Source of the DNA: Bacteroidetes bacterium UBA2475
Lineage (GTDB): Bacteria; Bacteroidota; Bacteroidia; B-17B0; Aurantibacillaceae
Assembly: GCA_002342065.1 (NCBI GenBank)
Contig: DDPF01000011.1
Coordinates: forward strand, 91,958 to 155,957
Direction of reading: 5' to 3'
Length of the DNA stretch: 64,000 nucleotides
Shown here: positions 49,268 through 58,586 of the stretch, piece after piece
Numbering within the stretch: position 1 is the stretch's first letter
How the letters are laid out: the number at the start of each line of letters is the position of its first letter
Translations under genes and position numbers: made by a program
Notes under the pieces: model-generated
What the model was told of the DNA's origin: nothing
Database searches by the model: none
Seen by the model: only the letters and a program-made list of their open reading frames with translations

Positions 49268-51991
49268 ATGGACAAATTTTCATACGTTGGAACAAGCGAT
49301 GTAAACGCGATTGAGCAATTGTTTTTACAATATGCACAGGATCCTAATTCGGTTGATGCTTCCTGGCGCGATTTTTTTAAAGGCTTTGAGTTTGCTCGTA
49401 CCTCTTATGACGGAGATGGCGGCGCAATTCCCGAAAATGTTAGCAAAGAATTTAAAGTAATTGGTTTGATCCATGGTTATCGCCAACGCGGCCATTTATT
49501 CACCAAAACAAACCCTGTGCGTCAGCGTCGTACTTACGATCCAACGCTTGCTTTAGAGAATTTTGGTCTTTCTGATAAGGATAATGAAATGGTTTTCCAG
49601 GCCGGAAGTGTTATTGGCATAGGCGCTGCAAAATTAAAAGATATAGTTGCCCATTTAGAACAAACCTATTGTCAAAGTATTGGCGTAGAATATTTATACA
49701 TGCGCGAACCTTTAGTGGTTAAATGGTTACAAGACCGCATGGAAAAAAATCGTAACACACCTTCATTTAATAAACAAGAAAAAACAACTATCCTTAAAAA
49801 ATTAACGCAGGCTGTTGTTTTCGAAAATTATTTACATACAAAATTTGTTGGCCAAAAACGTTTTTCATTAGAAGGCGCTGAGGCTGTAATTCCTGCTATT
49901 AATGCCTTAATGGAACACGGTGTTAATTTGGGAATACAGGATTACGTTATTGGTATGGCTCACCGCGGTCGTTTAAATGTACTTACAAACATCATGAATA
50001 AAACATACAAAGATGTTTTTACAGAGTTTGAAGGCAGACCAAGTGAAGACTCTTTATTTGACGGCGACGTTAAATACCACATGGGTTATTCTTCGGATCA
50101 AACAAGTGATGAAGGAAAAAAAGTACACATTAGTTTAACGCCAAATCCATCGCACCTAGAAACTGTTGCGCCGGTAGTTGAAGGTATTGTGCGTGCTAAA
50201 ATAGATAATTTACATAAAGGCGATAATTCTAAAGCGTGTCCGGTTATTTTACATGGCGACGCCGCTGTCGCAGGCCAGGGTATTGTTTACGAAGTTTTAC
50301 AAATGAGCCAGTTGGATGGTTATAAAACAGGTGGTACCATTCACTATGTTATAAATAACCAGGTTGGATTTACAACAAATTTTATTGATGCGCGTTCTTC
50401 AACTTATTGCACCGATGTTGCAAAAGTAGTATTGAGTCCGGTATTTCACGTTAATGGTGATGATGTAGAAGCGTTATGTTTTATTTCAAAATTAGCAATG
50501 GAATTCCGCCAGACATTTCATCGCGATGTGTTTGTGGATGTGTTGTGTTACCGTAAATACGGGCATAACGAAGGTGATGAGCCTCGTTTTACACAACCAT
50601 TATTATACAAAGCAATTGCAGCACATCCTAACTCAAAAGATATATATGTAAAAAAATTAGCAACCGAAGGTTCTGAGTTGGCTGATGAAGCTAAAGAAAT
50701 AGAGACTGCTTTTAAAGCGGAGTTGGATAGTAATTTAGATGAAGCTAAAAAAACAGACAAAGCAAAGATCACTTCGTTTTTAGAAGGAAATTGGAAAGGC
50801 GTGAAAATGGCTACCGATAAGGATTTTGAAGAGTCGCCAAAAACCATGCTTGATGAAAAAGTATTTTTAGAGTTAGCTAAAAAAACTACTGAACTTCCAA
50901 AAGATAAAAAATTCTTTAATAAGATCCAGAAAGTATTTGACGATAGAAAAGCCATGATTACCAACGATAATTACGATTGGGCCATGGGTGAATTATTGGC
51001 TTACGCCAGTTTAATGAAAGAAGGTTTCCCTGTGCGTTTTAGCGGGCAAGATGTGGAGCGCGGAACATTCTCTCACCGTCACGCAGTTGTTAAAGTAGAA
51101 GATAGCGAAGAAGAATATACACCATTAAACAATATTGATTCTAAAGATAAATTAAGCATTTATAACTCGCATTTAAGTGAGTATGGTGTTTTAGGTTTTG
51201 AATACGGTTACGCCTTTGCCGCACCAAATACATTAACCATTTGGGAAGCGCAGTTTGGCGATTTCTTTAACGGCGCACAAATTATTATTGACCAGTATTT
51301 AACTTCGGCAGAATACAAATGGCGCCGTATGAATGGCTTGGTGTTATTGTTACCGCATGGTTACGAAGGCCAGGGGCCCGAACACTCAAGCGCGCGTATG
51401 GAACGTTTTTTACAAGCTTGCGCTGAAAATAATATGCAAATTGTAAACACTACAACACCCGCACAACAGTTCCATGTTATCCGCCGCCAACTGAAACGTG
51501 ATTTTAGAAAACCGTTGGTTTGTTTTACGCCTAAAAAATTATTGCGTTACCCAAGTTGTGTAAGTAAGGTTAATGATTTTACAAAAATTAATTTCCAGGA
51601 AGTTTTAGATGACACAAAAGCTGACGCTAAAAAAATAACACGCGTTGCTTTTTGTTCAGGTAAAGTTTATTACGATCTAATTGAACGTAGAGAAAAAGAA
51701 GGCGCGGAAGATATTGCATTTATTCGTTTAGAACAATTGTATCCTTTCCCGCAAAAACAAGTAGATGCTATTTTGAAAAAATACAGTAAGGCAAAAGAAT
51801 ATTTGTTTGTGCAGGAAGAGCCCGAGAATATGGGCCCTTGGCGTTTTGTAGACAAATGTTTACGCACTATGAATTTAAAATATGTTGGCAGAGAAGAAGC
51901 TGCAAGCCCGGCAACAGGTTTTGCAAAACGTCACGCAGCCGAGAACGAAGAAATTATGACAACGATTTTTTCTAAAGTATTGGTGAAGTAA
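49268..51991 (+). CDS. sucA: 2-oxoglutarate dehydrogenase E1 component
   Basis: Thiamine-diphosphate-dependent decarboxylation of 2-oxoglutarate in the TCA cycle. 907 residues, the normal bacterial length. Motifs: the N-terminal E2-binding segment (SYVGTSDVNAIEQLFLQYAQ), IGMAHRGRLNVL, GDAAVAGQGIVYE (ThDP region), GHNEGDEPRFTQPLLYKAI, HGYEGQGPEHSSARMERFLQ. It heads the operon with sucB (39-base gap). E3 (lpd) is not in the window. Confidence 0.97.
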   Translation: MDKFSYVGTSDVNAIEQLFLQYAQDPNSVDASWRDFFKGFEFARTSYDGDGGAIPENVSKEFKVIGLIHGYRQRGHLFTKTNPVRQRRTYDPTLALENFGLSDKDNEMVFQAGSVIGIGAAKLKDIVAHLEQTYCQSIGVEYLYMREPLVVKWLQDRMEKNRNTPSFNKQEKTTILKKLTQAVVFENYLHTKFVGQKRFSLEGAEAVIPAINALMEHGVNLGIQDYVIGMAHRGRLNVLTNIMNKTYKDVFTEFEGRPSEDSLFDGDVKYHMGYSSDQTSDEGKKVHISLTPNPSHLETVAPVVEGIVRAKIDNLHKGDNSKACPVILHGDAAVAGQGIVYEVLQMSQLDGYKTGGTIHYVINNQVGFTTNFIDARSSTYCTDVAKVVLSPVFHVNGDDVEALCFISKLAMEFRQTFHRDVFVDVLCYRKYGHNEGDEPRFTQPLLYKAIAAHPNSKDIYVKKLATEGSELADEAKEIETAFKAELDSNLDEAKKTDKAKITSFLEGNWKGVKMATDKDFEESPKTMLDEKVFLELAKKTTELPKDKKFFNKIQKVFDDRKAMITNDNYDWAMGELLAYASLMKEGFPVRFSGQDVERGTFSHRHAVVKVEDSEEEYTPLNNIDSKDKLSIYNSHLSEYGVLGFEYGYAFAAPNTLTIWEAQFGDFFNGAQIIIDQYLTSAEYKWRRMNGLVLLLPHGYEGQGPEHSSARMERFLQACAENNMQIVNTTTPAQQFHVIRRQLKRDFRKPLVCFTPKKLLRYPSCVSKVNDFTKINFQEVLDDTKADAKKITRVAFCSGKVYYDLIERREKEGAEDIAFIRLEQLYPFPQKQVDAILKKYSKAKEYLFVQEEPENMGPWRFVDKCLRTMNLKYVGREEAASPATGFAKRHAAENEEIMTTIFSKVLVK

Positions 51992-52030
51992 TAATTCAAA
52001 ATTTATAATTTAAAATCTAACATTTAGTAT

Positions 52031-53305
52031 ATGGCAATTGTAGAATTAAAAGTACCAAGTCCGGGAGAATCAATTACAGAAGTTGTAATAGCGCGTTGGG
52101 TAAAAAATACCGGCGATGTAGTTGAAAAAGATGATGTGCTTGCAGAAATAGATTCTGATAAAGCAACTTTAACGTTGAATGCAGAAGAGTCGGGCAAAAT
52201 AGAAGTATTAGCCGCAGAAGGCGACACCGTAAAAGTTGGCCAGGTAGTTGTAAAAATTGATACATCGTTTAAACCCGAAGCAAAAAAGGAGGTTTCGACA
52301 AGCTCAACCTCCACAAAAACTGAAGCTAAGAAAGAAGAGCCGAAGAAAGAAACTGTCACTTCGAGCGCAGTCGAGAAGACGGCGGGAGATAAAACTTACG
52401 CAACAGGTACACCAAGTGTTTCTGCTGCTAAAATAATGGCGGAGAATAATATTAAGTCTGGTCAGTTAAACGGTACCGGAAAAGATGGCCGTATTACAAA
52501 ACAAGATGTGTTGGCTGCTTTATCTAACGGTTTACCAACTGTGGGCGATGTTCTTTCAAATTCATGGAAAGGCGACAGAACGCAGGAACGTACAAAGATG
52601 ACCTCGTTGCGTAAAACAGTTGCAAAACGTTTGGTTTCTGTTAAGAACGAAACAGCTATGTTAACTACGTTTAATGAAATTGACATGAGCGCTATTTATG
52701 CAATACGTGCTAAATACAAAGATAAATTTAAAGAGGTTTATGGAAGCAATGTTGGCTTTATGAGCTTTTTTACGAAAGCAGTAACAGAAGCATTATATCA
52801 TTTCCCGGCAGTTAATGCTATGATAGACGGCGAAGAAATTGTGTACAATAAATATTGTGATATTGGGATTGCAGTGAGCGCGCCAAAAGGTTTAATGGTG
52901 CCTGTATTGCGCAGTGCCGAATTAATGAGCATTGCAGATATTGAAAAAGGCATTAAAGATCTTGCTGTTAAAGCACGCGATGGTAAATTAACTATTGAAG
53001 ACATGACCGGTGGAACATTTACAATTACCAACGGCGGTGTTTTTGGATCTATGATGAGTACACCAATTATTAACCCACCGCAAAGCGCTATTTTAGGCAT
53101 GCATAATGTGGTTGAACGCCCAATGGCTGTTAACGGACAAGTAGTGATACGCCCAATGATGTATGTAGCTTTAAGTTATGATCATAGAATTATTGATGGC
53201 AGAGAAAGCGTAGGCTTTTTAGTAAAAGTAAAAGAGATGTTGGAGAACCCAAGTCGCATTTTATTTGGCGGTAAATTACCTGAAGAAGTATTGTTGGGAC
53301 TTTAA
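52031..53305 (+). CDS. sucB: 2-oxoglutarate dehydrogenase E2 component (dihydrolipoamide succinyltransferase)
   Basis: 424 residues: a lipoyl domain (EIDSDKATLTL with the lipoyl Lys), a linker of about 45 residues (Lys/Glu/Ser/Thr-rich), a peripheral-subunit-binding domain (SAAKIMAENNIKSG, KDGRITKQDV), and the catalytic core (SYDHRIIDGRESVGFLV with the His-Asp pair). The linker contains DNA of a dispersed repeat (52288-52378), translated in frame. A bidirectional terminator follows. Confidence 0.97.
   Translation: MAIVELKVPSPGESITEVVIARWVKNTGDVVEKDDVLAEIDSDKATLTLNAEESGKIEVLAAEGDTVKVGQVVVKIDTSFKPEAKKEVSTSSTSTKTEAKKEEPKKETVTSSAVEKTAGDKTYATGTPSVSAAKIMAENNIKSGQLNGTGKDGRITKQDVLAALSNGLPTVGDVLSNSWKGDRTQERTKMTSLRKTVAKRLVSVKNETAMLTTFNEIDMSAIYAIRAKYKDKFKEVYGSNVGFMSFFTKAVTEALYHFPAVNAMIDGEEIVYNKYCDIGIAVSAPKGLMVPVLRSAELMSIADIEKGIKDLAVKARDGKLTIEDMTGGTFTITNGGVFGSMMSTPIINPPQSAILGMHNVVERPMAVNGQVVIRPMMYVALSYDHRIIDGRESVGFLVKVKEMLENPSRILFGGKLPEEVLLGL
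52288..52378. repeat. Dispersed palindromic repeat inside the sucB linker
   Basis: Two parts: 52288-52312, with arms GGAGGTT and AACCTCC and core TTCGACAAGCTCA; and 52354-52378, TGTCACTTCGAGCGCAGTCG followed by AGAAG. As I recall, both are frequent intergenic repeats in Bacteroidota genomes. Here they lie in frame in the E2 linker and encode VSTSSTST and TVTSSAVEK. A fragment with the same core is at 23031-23050. Confidence 0.6.
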
Positions 53306-53325
53306 GAAAAAATATATTTACAATT

Positions 53326-53357
53326 AAAAACCCTTTCCAAAATTGGAAGGGGTTTTT
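53326..53357. terminator. Bidirectional terminator after sucB
   Basis: AACCCTTTCCAA and TTGGAAGGGGTT pair over 12 positions (one G-U), loop AA, flanked by A and T tracts. It serves sucB and the convergent barrel gene. Confidence 0.85.
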
Positions 53358-53405
53358 AATTTTACGACCGAGGGATTGCAAATACGTGAGAATAAATACT
53401 GGAAA

Positions 53406-55145
53406 CTAAAAACTATAACTCAATCCAACATTCCCTGTAAACTCGTTAAAGGCTTGCGCTGTTGGTATGCTTTTTAATTTTTGCAGATAGGTTGCGCTTA
53501 ATGTAAAATTAAATTTGCCGATTTTTTCGTTGCTTAATTTTGGAGAATAGTTGGCAGCTATACGATGGTTTAATACTTCGTTGGTTTTAATGCTATTTGT
53601 AATTATTTGGTTATAAGATGAACCAACGCTCACCTTTAAAATATTCTTTAAAAAACCCTGGCTAATATTTAGGTTTGGTCCTAAATACAAAATATTGAAG
53701 CCCGTTAGCATACTGTTGTTTATATTAAAGGCAGTTGTAATTCCTGTTTTGGTTTTCGTAAGCATCAAATTATGTCCCAGGTTGGCATTAATAATTTTTG
53801 AAGGCAATTTAACATCTGTAGTACTTCCAAACAAACCCGGGTTGGCAATAGCGCCCTGGTTTTGCCCGGTGATCATATAGTTGCCCATCAACATAATGTT
53901 TTGTTTTACTTCTCCTTTTCCAAAATTATAAACTACACTTAGCATAGAGCTTTGCGCGAGTTGGTAAAAGTTTAAAGTGTCCAACGTGTTTCGGTAAAAA
54001 GGATCATTCTGTGGTCGTTGTTTTGTATATGTACTAAAATTGCTGAAGGCGCCACTTAAACTCCAATGGTTGTTTGGCGCATAATTAATATTGGTAGACC
54101 CTACCCACCTGCTGGTTGTGTTTAATTTATCGTTATTTAAATTATTGCGTTGCAAACCGGTATTCACACTTAAATTTAATTTTCCCTTTAAAAGTGTTAA
54201 GGAAGGTGCTAACGTATAATTCTCAAGATCATTATTAAAATAATAAGCGCCCAGTGTTTTATATTCCGGAGCTACTCTCTCGTAATTAAGATTTATGCCA
54301 AACAATTTTAAACGATAACCTAAACTTGCTTTATAAGCAGAAAAGAATTGCGAAGTTGCATTTGGAGAAAAGATCAAAGGTAATTGGTTTCTTGGTGGAA
54401 CGTTTACATCTTCGGGTGAGTTGACAGACCTTGTTAATCCGCTTAATGCATATTCGCCTTCGAGTGTAATATTTTTAAATAAAGTAGTTTTAGCGGCAAC
54501 ACTAACCACCGTATTTTCCATTGGCGTTATGTTTGTATTTATTGGGACAAACGTTAATGAGCGCGGATCATCCTTCGCCGAAAAATAAATTAATTTAATA
54601 GATTGGCCGTTCTTTTCGTATCCTGCAGAAGCGCCCCAACCCATGCGTTTGTAGGCCATGTTTATATCCGAATTATTTTCAAAATCAAACTCCGTAGCTT
54701 TTTTAAAACGCCCGTACAAAGCAGCAAACTTAAAATTCTTAGGAGTTAATTCAATTCCTCCACCAGCAAAAATATGGTTGGCCATTGTGTACTGCGAAAA
54801 ATTCATTGAGGTAATTCCGGCATAACCTTTTATCCATTTATAGGTTGGATTAAAACTTTGTATGTTGTAGGGCTGAGTATAATTTACCTGATTATTGCTG
54901 TAATTAAATGTAAAAGGCAAAGTAATACCAATAAAATTAGCAGTTACATTTCCATTTAAAAAATAGGTAAAAGGTTGCCTCCGGTTTTGAATGCCTTGTG
55001 CATTATAAAAAACAGATGAATAATTTAGGCCGCCGGTAATTTTAACCATGTCTTTTTTACCGATCTTTTCAAGGTCTTGCGCAATAGAAAATGTTACGCA
55101 AAGTAAAAAGCAAAGAACACAAACTATCTTTTTAATGTGTTTCAA
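53406..55145 (-). CDS. Outer-membrane beta-barrel protein
   Basis: 579 residues: signal peptide (LLCVTFSIAQ), then repeated alternating strands throughout (GGLNYSSVFYN, YMITGQNQGAI, LSATYLQKLK), ending in a strand with Phe as last residue (GNVGLSYSF), as in outer-membrane proteins. No TonB-dependent plug was seen. The start is TTG (no ATG/GTG nearby), five bases after the stop of the large T9SS gene, so translation is coupled to it. Barrels of this kind may hold or present the T9SS protein on the surface; that is inference. Confidence 0.8.
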   Translation of the reverse strand: MKHIKKIVCVLCFLLCVTFSIAQDLEKIGKKDMVKITGGLNYSSVFYNAQGIQNRRQPFTYFLNGNVTANFIGITLPFTFNYSNNQVNYTQPYNIQSFNPTYKWIKGYAGITSMNFSQYTMANHIFAGGGIELTPKNFKFAALYGRFKKATEFDFENNSDINMAYKRMGWGASAGYEKNGQSIKLIYFSAKDDPRSLTFVPINTNITPMENTVVSVAAKTTLFKNITLEGEYALSGLTRSVNSPEDVNVPPRNQLPLIFSPNATSQFFSAYKASLGYRLKLFGINLNYERVAPEYKTLGAYYFNNDLENYTLAPSLTLLKGKLNLSVNTGLQRNNLNNDKLNTTSRWVGSTNINYAPNNHWSLSGAFSNFSTYTKQRPQNDPFYRNTLDTLNFYQLAQSSMLSVVYNFGKGEVKQNIMLMGNYMITGQNQGAIANPGLFGSTTDVKLPSKIINANLGHNLMLTKTKTGITTAFNINNSMLTGFNILYLGPNLNISQGFLKNILKVSVGSSYNQIITNSIKTNEVLNHRIAANYSPKLSNEKIGKFNFTLSATYLQKLKSIPTAQAFNEFTGNVGLSYSF

Positions 55146-55150
55146 TATTT

Positions 55151-58100
55151 CTAATTACTTATAATAAATGGTTTGTTTCGCGCGTCATACTCTCCTATTA
55201 CTCTTAAAATATAAGCGCCGTTTTGTAACTGCGATAAATTTACGGGTAAGGTAATCGTATCTACATCATAAAAATTTTGTTGCAAATGTTTGTACGGGCT
55301 TGTATCCCAGGCCTGAATACTTGCATTTTGTTTTTTATAGAATTCAACGAAAACAGTAAACTGCCCTGTGTTTGGATTTGGATACAAACTAAATGTTTTT
55401 ATACCATTAGCATTATTATAATTTGCTTGCAATGAATCTTGTGGAGCAAAACGAATAGATTTTGTTGCGTTGATGATACAGTTGCCATAAAACGCTTTCA
55501 TGGTAATTACAAATGTTCCTGTATCATTCATTGCAATTATAGGGTTAAACATATTGCCGCCAATAATGGAAGCTTGCGAAGGTAAAAGCCACTGTACCGA
55601 ATCAGCTTTTGGAATACTAATGTCTACCAACACAATTGTATCGCTTTGGTAATTTTTTGTGCTTGCTAAAAATTTTGGAACTGGTAAACTGCTAGAAGAA
55701 TTTAAACTTGCCGTTGTTGTTCTTATACAACCAATAGAATCTTTGATGACAAGATTATAATTCCCAAAAGGAATATTTGTAAAAGAATTGATGCTAGAAA
55801 AAGACGTGCCATTGTTTATAGAATATTTATACGGAGGAATACCTCCACTTGCAAACATCACAATACTTCCTGTAAGATTATTATCGCAACTTCTGTAAGC
55901 AATTACAGAGTCTTGTATGTCTAATGGAATAATAACTTTAACGGTATCTGTGCCGTTACAGCTGCCAGGACCATTAGCATTTACAATATAGTTTGTGGTT
56001 ACATTGGGCGCTACATTTATTGAGTTATTATTATTACCGGTATTCCAGGTAAACGTAACTCCCGTTAAAGTGCCAATTGCCGAAGAATTAATTGTTACGA
56101 GAGATTGTTTACAGACCGTTGTATCGTTGCTTGAATGTAGCATCAATGCATTAGAGGAAATAACAGAAACAGAATCTAATTTTGTACAACCATTTGCAGG
56201 GTCGTTAACCGAAATAAAATATTTGCCAGGATTAGTTGTAGTTGCGGGATTAGTTGCTGTAAAACTTAAAGGTCCTGTCCATTGTGCGCTGCAATTTGTT
56301 GGAGAAAAAACAGCGCTTAATGAAGCTGTATAATAGCTACAATTTATGGAGAGATTAGAAGTGTTTGTAACCACGTTTGGTTTCACAGTATTCTGTCCAA
56401 CTAAAACGATCATAGAAGAGTCTACACAATTATTACTGTTGCGTGTGACAATTATTTTTAAATTATTTTGTGCCGAAATATTTAATGGGTTTGTGAAAAC
56501 AGAATTAGTAGCGATGCTTTTCCAGGTAATTGTAACGCCGGCAGTATCCGATCCTGCGGTAATGCTTACTGTTGGTGTAAAACAAGTGACAGTATCAATT
56601 GGTGTTGAAACACCAGGGTATACATGTGAAGTGATCTTTGCGTTTGGTTTTGCTTTGAAATTATTTACGCTAACAAGTCCACTGTCTTTACAACCATTTA
56701 CGTTATCTAAAACTACCATATAATAATTGCCTGTTGTTTTTGCATAAAAAGGTTGCGGATTAATTGTTGTAGCTAAATTTTTCCGCCACCAAATTGTTGT
56801 GACCGTATTTGTGCTTGTGCCTAGTAATAAAGTTGAATCGGGATTACAAATTAATAACTGCGGAGATACAGGAAGATTATAAAGTGGTTTTTGTTTAATG
56901 ACCACATTTAATGTTGCGGTGGCTGACAAACCACAATCGTTTATGCCGCCAACAGTTAGCAGACCATTAGCTCCATTAGGTGCAACAATTAATTTTGCAG
57001 TACTACCATTACCAATTGGAACAAGGGTTGCATTAGCCCCAGAGTAGGTCCAATTACATGTAGTTACATATTTTATTGGCGCTGTAAAAATTATTGTATC
57101 AGGCGCGCAAATTGCAATTGAAGGACTGGGGTTTGCTGCCGTACTTCCTGGAAATAGAATATTTGAAGAATATTTTATAGGATCAAAACAATATATATAA
57201 AGTGGTGATGGATTGCCCCTCTTTTTTAAGTACAATTTATTTTTTACAGTTTCATAAGTGTAACCATAATTTGGAACTGCGCCTGGTGGTAAATTAATTG
57301 TCCACGGCATTACCGTATTGTTGGTCATATCAATTACTCTTATAGAATAAGAATCAGATGCAGATACGACTGTATTATCGATCTTATTAAAATTTCCTTT
57401 TGCAATAAGATATTTATCGTAAAAAGCTATCTTATCTACCCATAGAGTAAAAGGTTGCCCTAATCCCGTAAATTGCAAAGTATCTTGCAACAGATTTAAA
57501 TTATTATCAAGCACAGCAAAATTGCGGCGAATCTGGAAACTAATGCTTGAGAAGAGTCCTGCAATATAAACTTTATTGTTTTTACACTTAAGATCATAAA
57601 TAATACTATTAGGCGACATCGATATTGGAGGCGCCTGCAACTGTCCTGTTGCAATATTAAATATTACTAAGTTTCTTGCTATAAACGTACCGGATAAAGA
57701 AGCGGTAAAAGCTCCGCATAAGATAATCTTATTATTTATTCTTGTGGAGCCGTATACAAAACCTTCAATACTTCCATTACTGCTTAAAGGATTACTTGCC
57801 AGCAAAGAATTATACGGCATAGTATTACCGGTTAATTTATTTTTTAAAATGACTGAATAATATTTTGTTCCGGAAGTAGAATCGCGTTCAAATAAGAATA
57901 ATGAATCGTTCTTCATTTCAAAAGTGGAGATCTCTTTTATTCCATTGTTAACGGAGTAAGACCAAATTGCAGTTAAGTTTGTAGTATCTATTTTATTAAA
58001 ATAATATCCAAAATTAGAATAGATACAATCGCCCTGAAAAGATGTTTGTTTTGCTAATGTTGATTGATAGCCAGCCACGCTATAGTAAGGTTCGCCTACC

Positions 58101-58366
58101 TGTAGATTGGAATTAACATAGGTAGTTAAACTATTATCTGCATAATCAACTTTATTGATCAAATTCTTTAGTGAAGGAGTATAGGATAAAGCGCAGGGAA
58201 CATTCCATTGAGCGCAGCCTTGCGCAATGTTGTAAAAGATCTTATTATTTATAGAATCGTACGCGACCGAACTAACTTCTTCGGCATATTGATTTGAATG
58301 AACAAGAATTGGTTGGGCATTGATCTTAAAACCAATTAGCAGACAAATAATTAAAATATGTTTCAA
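55151..58366 (-). CDS. Large surface protein with a T9SS type A sorting domain
   Basis: 1,071 residues from a TTG start (KHILIICLLIGFKINAQ, a full signal peptide); the longer frame to 58420 starts with another TTG before an unlikely N-terminus. First about 400 residues: propeller-like repeats (ILCGAFTASLSGTF, LIAKGNFNKIDN). Middle: several Ig/PKD-like modules. Near residue 930: a SprB-type repeat (GGIPPYKYSINNGTSF). End: type A sorting domain (SLYPNPNTGQFTVFVE, GAYILRVIGEY). The TTG context (AAATATTGAAACAYATT) is the same as for the barrel gene downstream, which begins 5 bases after this stop. Confidence 0.82.
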   Translation of the reverse strand: MKHILIICLLIGFKINAQPILVHSNQYAEEVSSVAYDSINNKIFYNIAQGCAQWNVPCALSYTPSLKNLINKVDYADNSLTTYVNSNLQVGEPYYSVAGYQSTLAKQTSFQGDCIYSNFGYYFNKIDTTNLTAIWSYSVNNGIKEISTFEMKNDSLFLFERDSTSGTKYYSVILKNKLTGNTMPYNSLLASNPLSSNGSIEGFVYGSTRINNKIILCGAFTASLSGTFIARNLVIFNIATGQLQAPPISMSPNSIIYDLKCKNNKVYIAGLFSSISFQIRRNFAVLDNNLNLLQDTLQFTGLGQPFTLWVDKIAFYDKYLIAKGNFNKIDNTVVSASDSYSIRVIDMTNNTVMPWTINLPPGAVPNYGYTYETVKNKLYLKKRGNPSPLYIYCFDPIKYSSNILFPGSTAANPSPSIAICAPDTIIFTAPIKYVTTCNWTYSGANATLVPIGNGSTAKLIVAPNGANGLLTVGGINDCGLSATATLNVVIKQKPLYNLPVSPQLLICNPDSTLLLGTSTNTVTTIWWRKNLATTINPQPFYAKTTGNYYMVVLDNVNGCKDSGLVSVNNFKAKPNAKITSHVYPGVSTPIDTVTCFTPTVSITAGSDTAGVTITWKSIATNSVFTNPLNISAQNNLKIIVTRNSNNCVDSSMIVLVGQNTVKPNVVTNTSNLSINCSYYTASLSAVFSPTNCSAQWTGPLSFTATNPATTTNPGKYFISVNDPANGCTKLDSVSVISSNALMLHSSNDTTVCKQSLVTINSSAIGTLTGVTFTWNTGNNNNSINVAPNVTTNYIVNANGPGSCNGTDTVKVIIPLDIQDSVIAYRSCDNNLTGSIVMFASGGIPPYKYSINNGTSFSSINSFTNIPFGNYNLVIKDSIGCIRTTTASLNSSSSLPVPKFLASTKNYQSDTIVLVDISIPKADSVQWLLPSQASIIGGNMFNPIIAMNDTGTFVITMKAFYGNCIINATKSIRFAPQDSLQANYNNANGIKTFSLYPNPNTGQFTVFVEFYKKQNASIQAWDTSPYKHLQQNFYDVDTITLPVNLSQLQNGAYILRVIGEYDARNKPFIISN

Positions 58367-58527
58367 TATTTTGATAGAAAGATCTTTTAAGTTTGAAAAC
58401 GGACAATAAATATATAACAAAATAATTTATTTCAAAACTCAAATTCTTAATACAATTTTAGCTTTTTTTTCTACTAAATCGATAGAGTTTTTAGTTGGGA
58501 ATACAAAATTAATGGTGCCGATTTGGT

Positions 58528-58563
58528 ATAAAACAAAAGATCCCGGCTGAATTAACAACCGGG
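58528..58563 (-). terminator. Terminator of the M43 protease gene
   Basis: Minus strand: CCCGG pairs with CCGGG (with a further TG/CA after a mismatch), followed by TCTTTTGTTTT. Lies about 25 bases after the stop of the minus-strand protease gene. Confidence 0.6.
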
Positions 58564-58586
58564 GCCATTATCTGTGTTTAGCAATA

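Noticed and set aside
55995..56723. Two long plus-strand open frames opposite the large T9SS protein
   Set aside because: They are antisense shadows of low-complexity Thr/Val/Asn-rich coding sequence, rich in Val and Leu without motifs; the minus-strand gene is clearly real.
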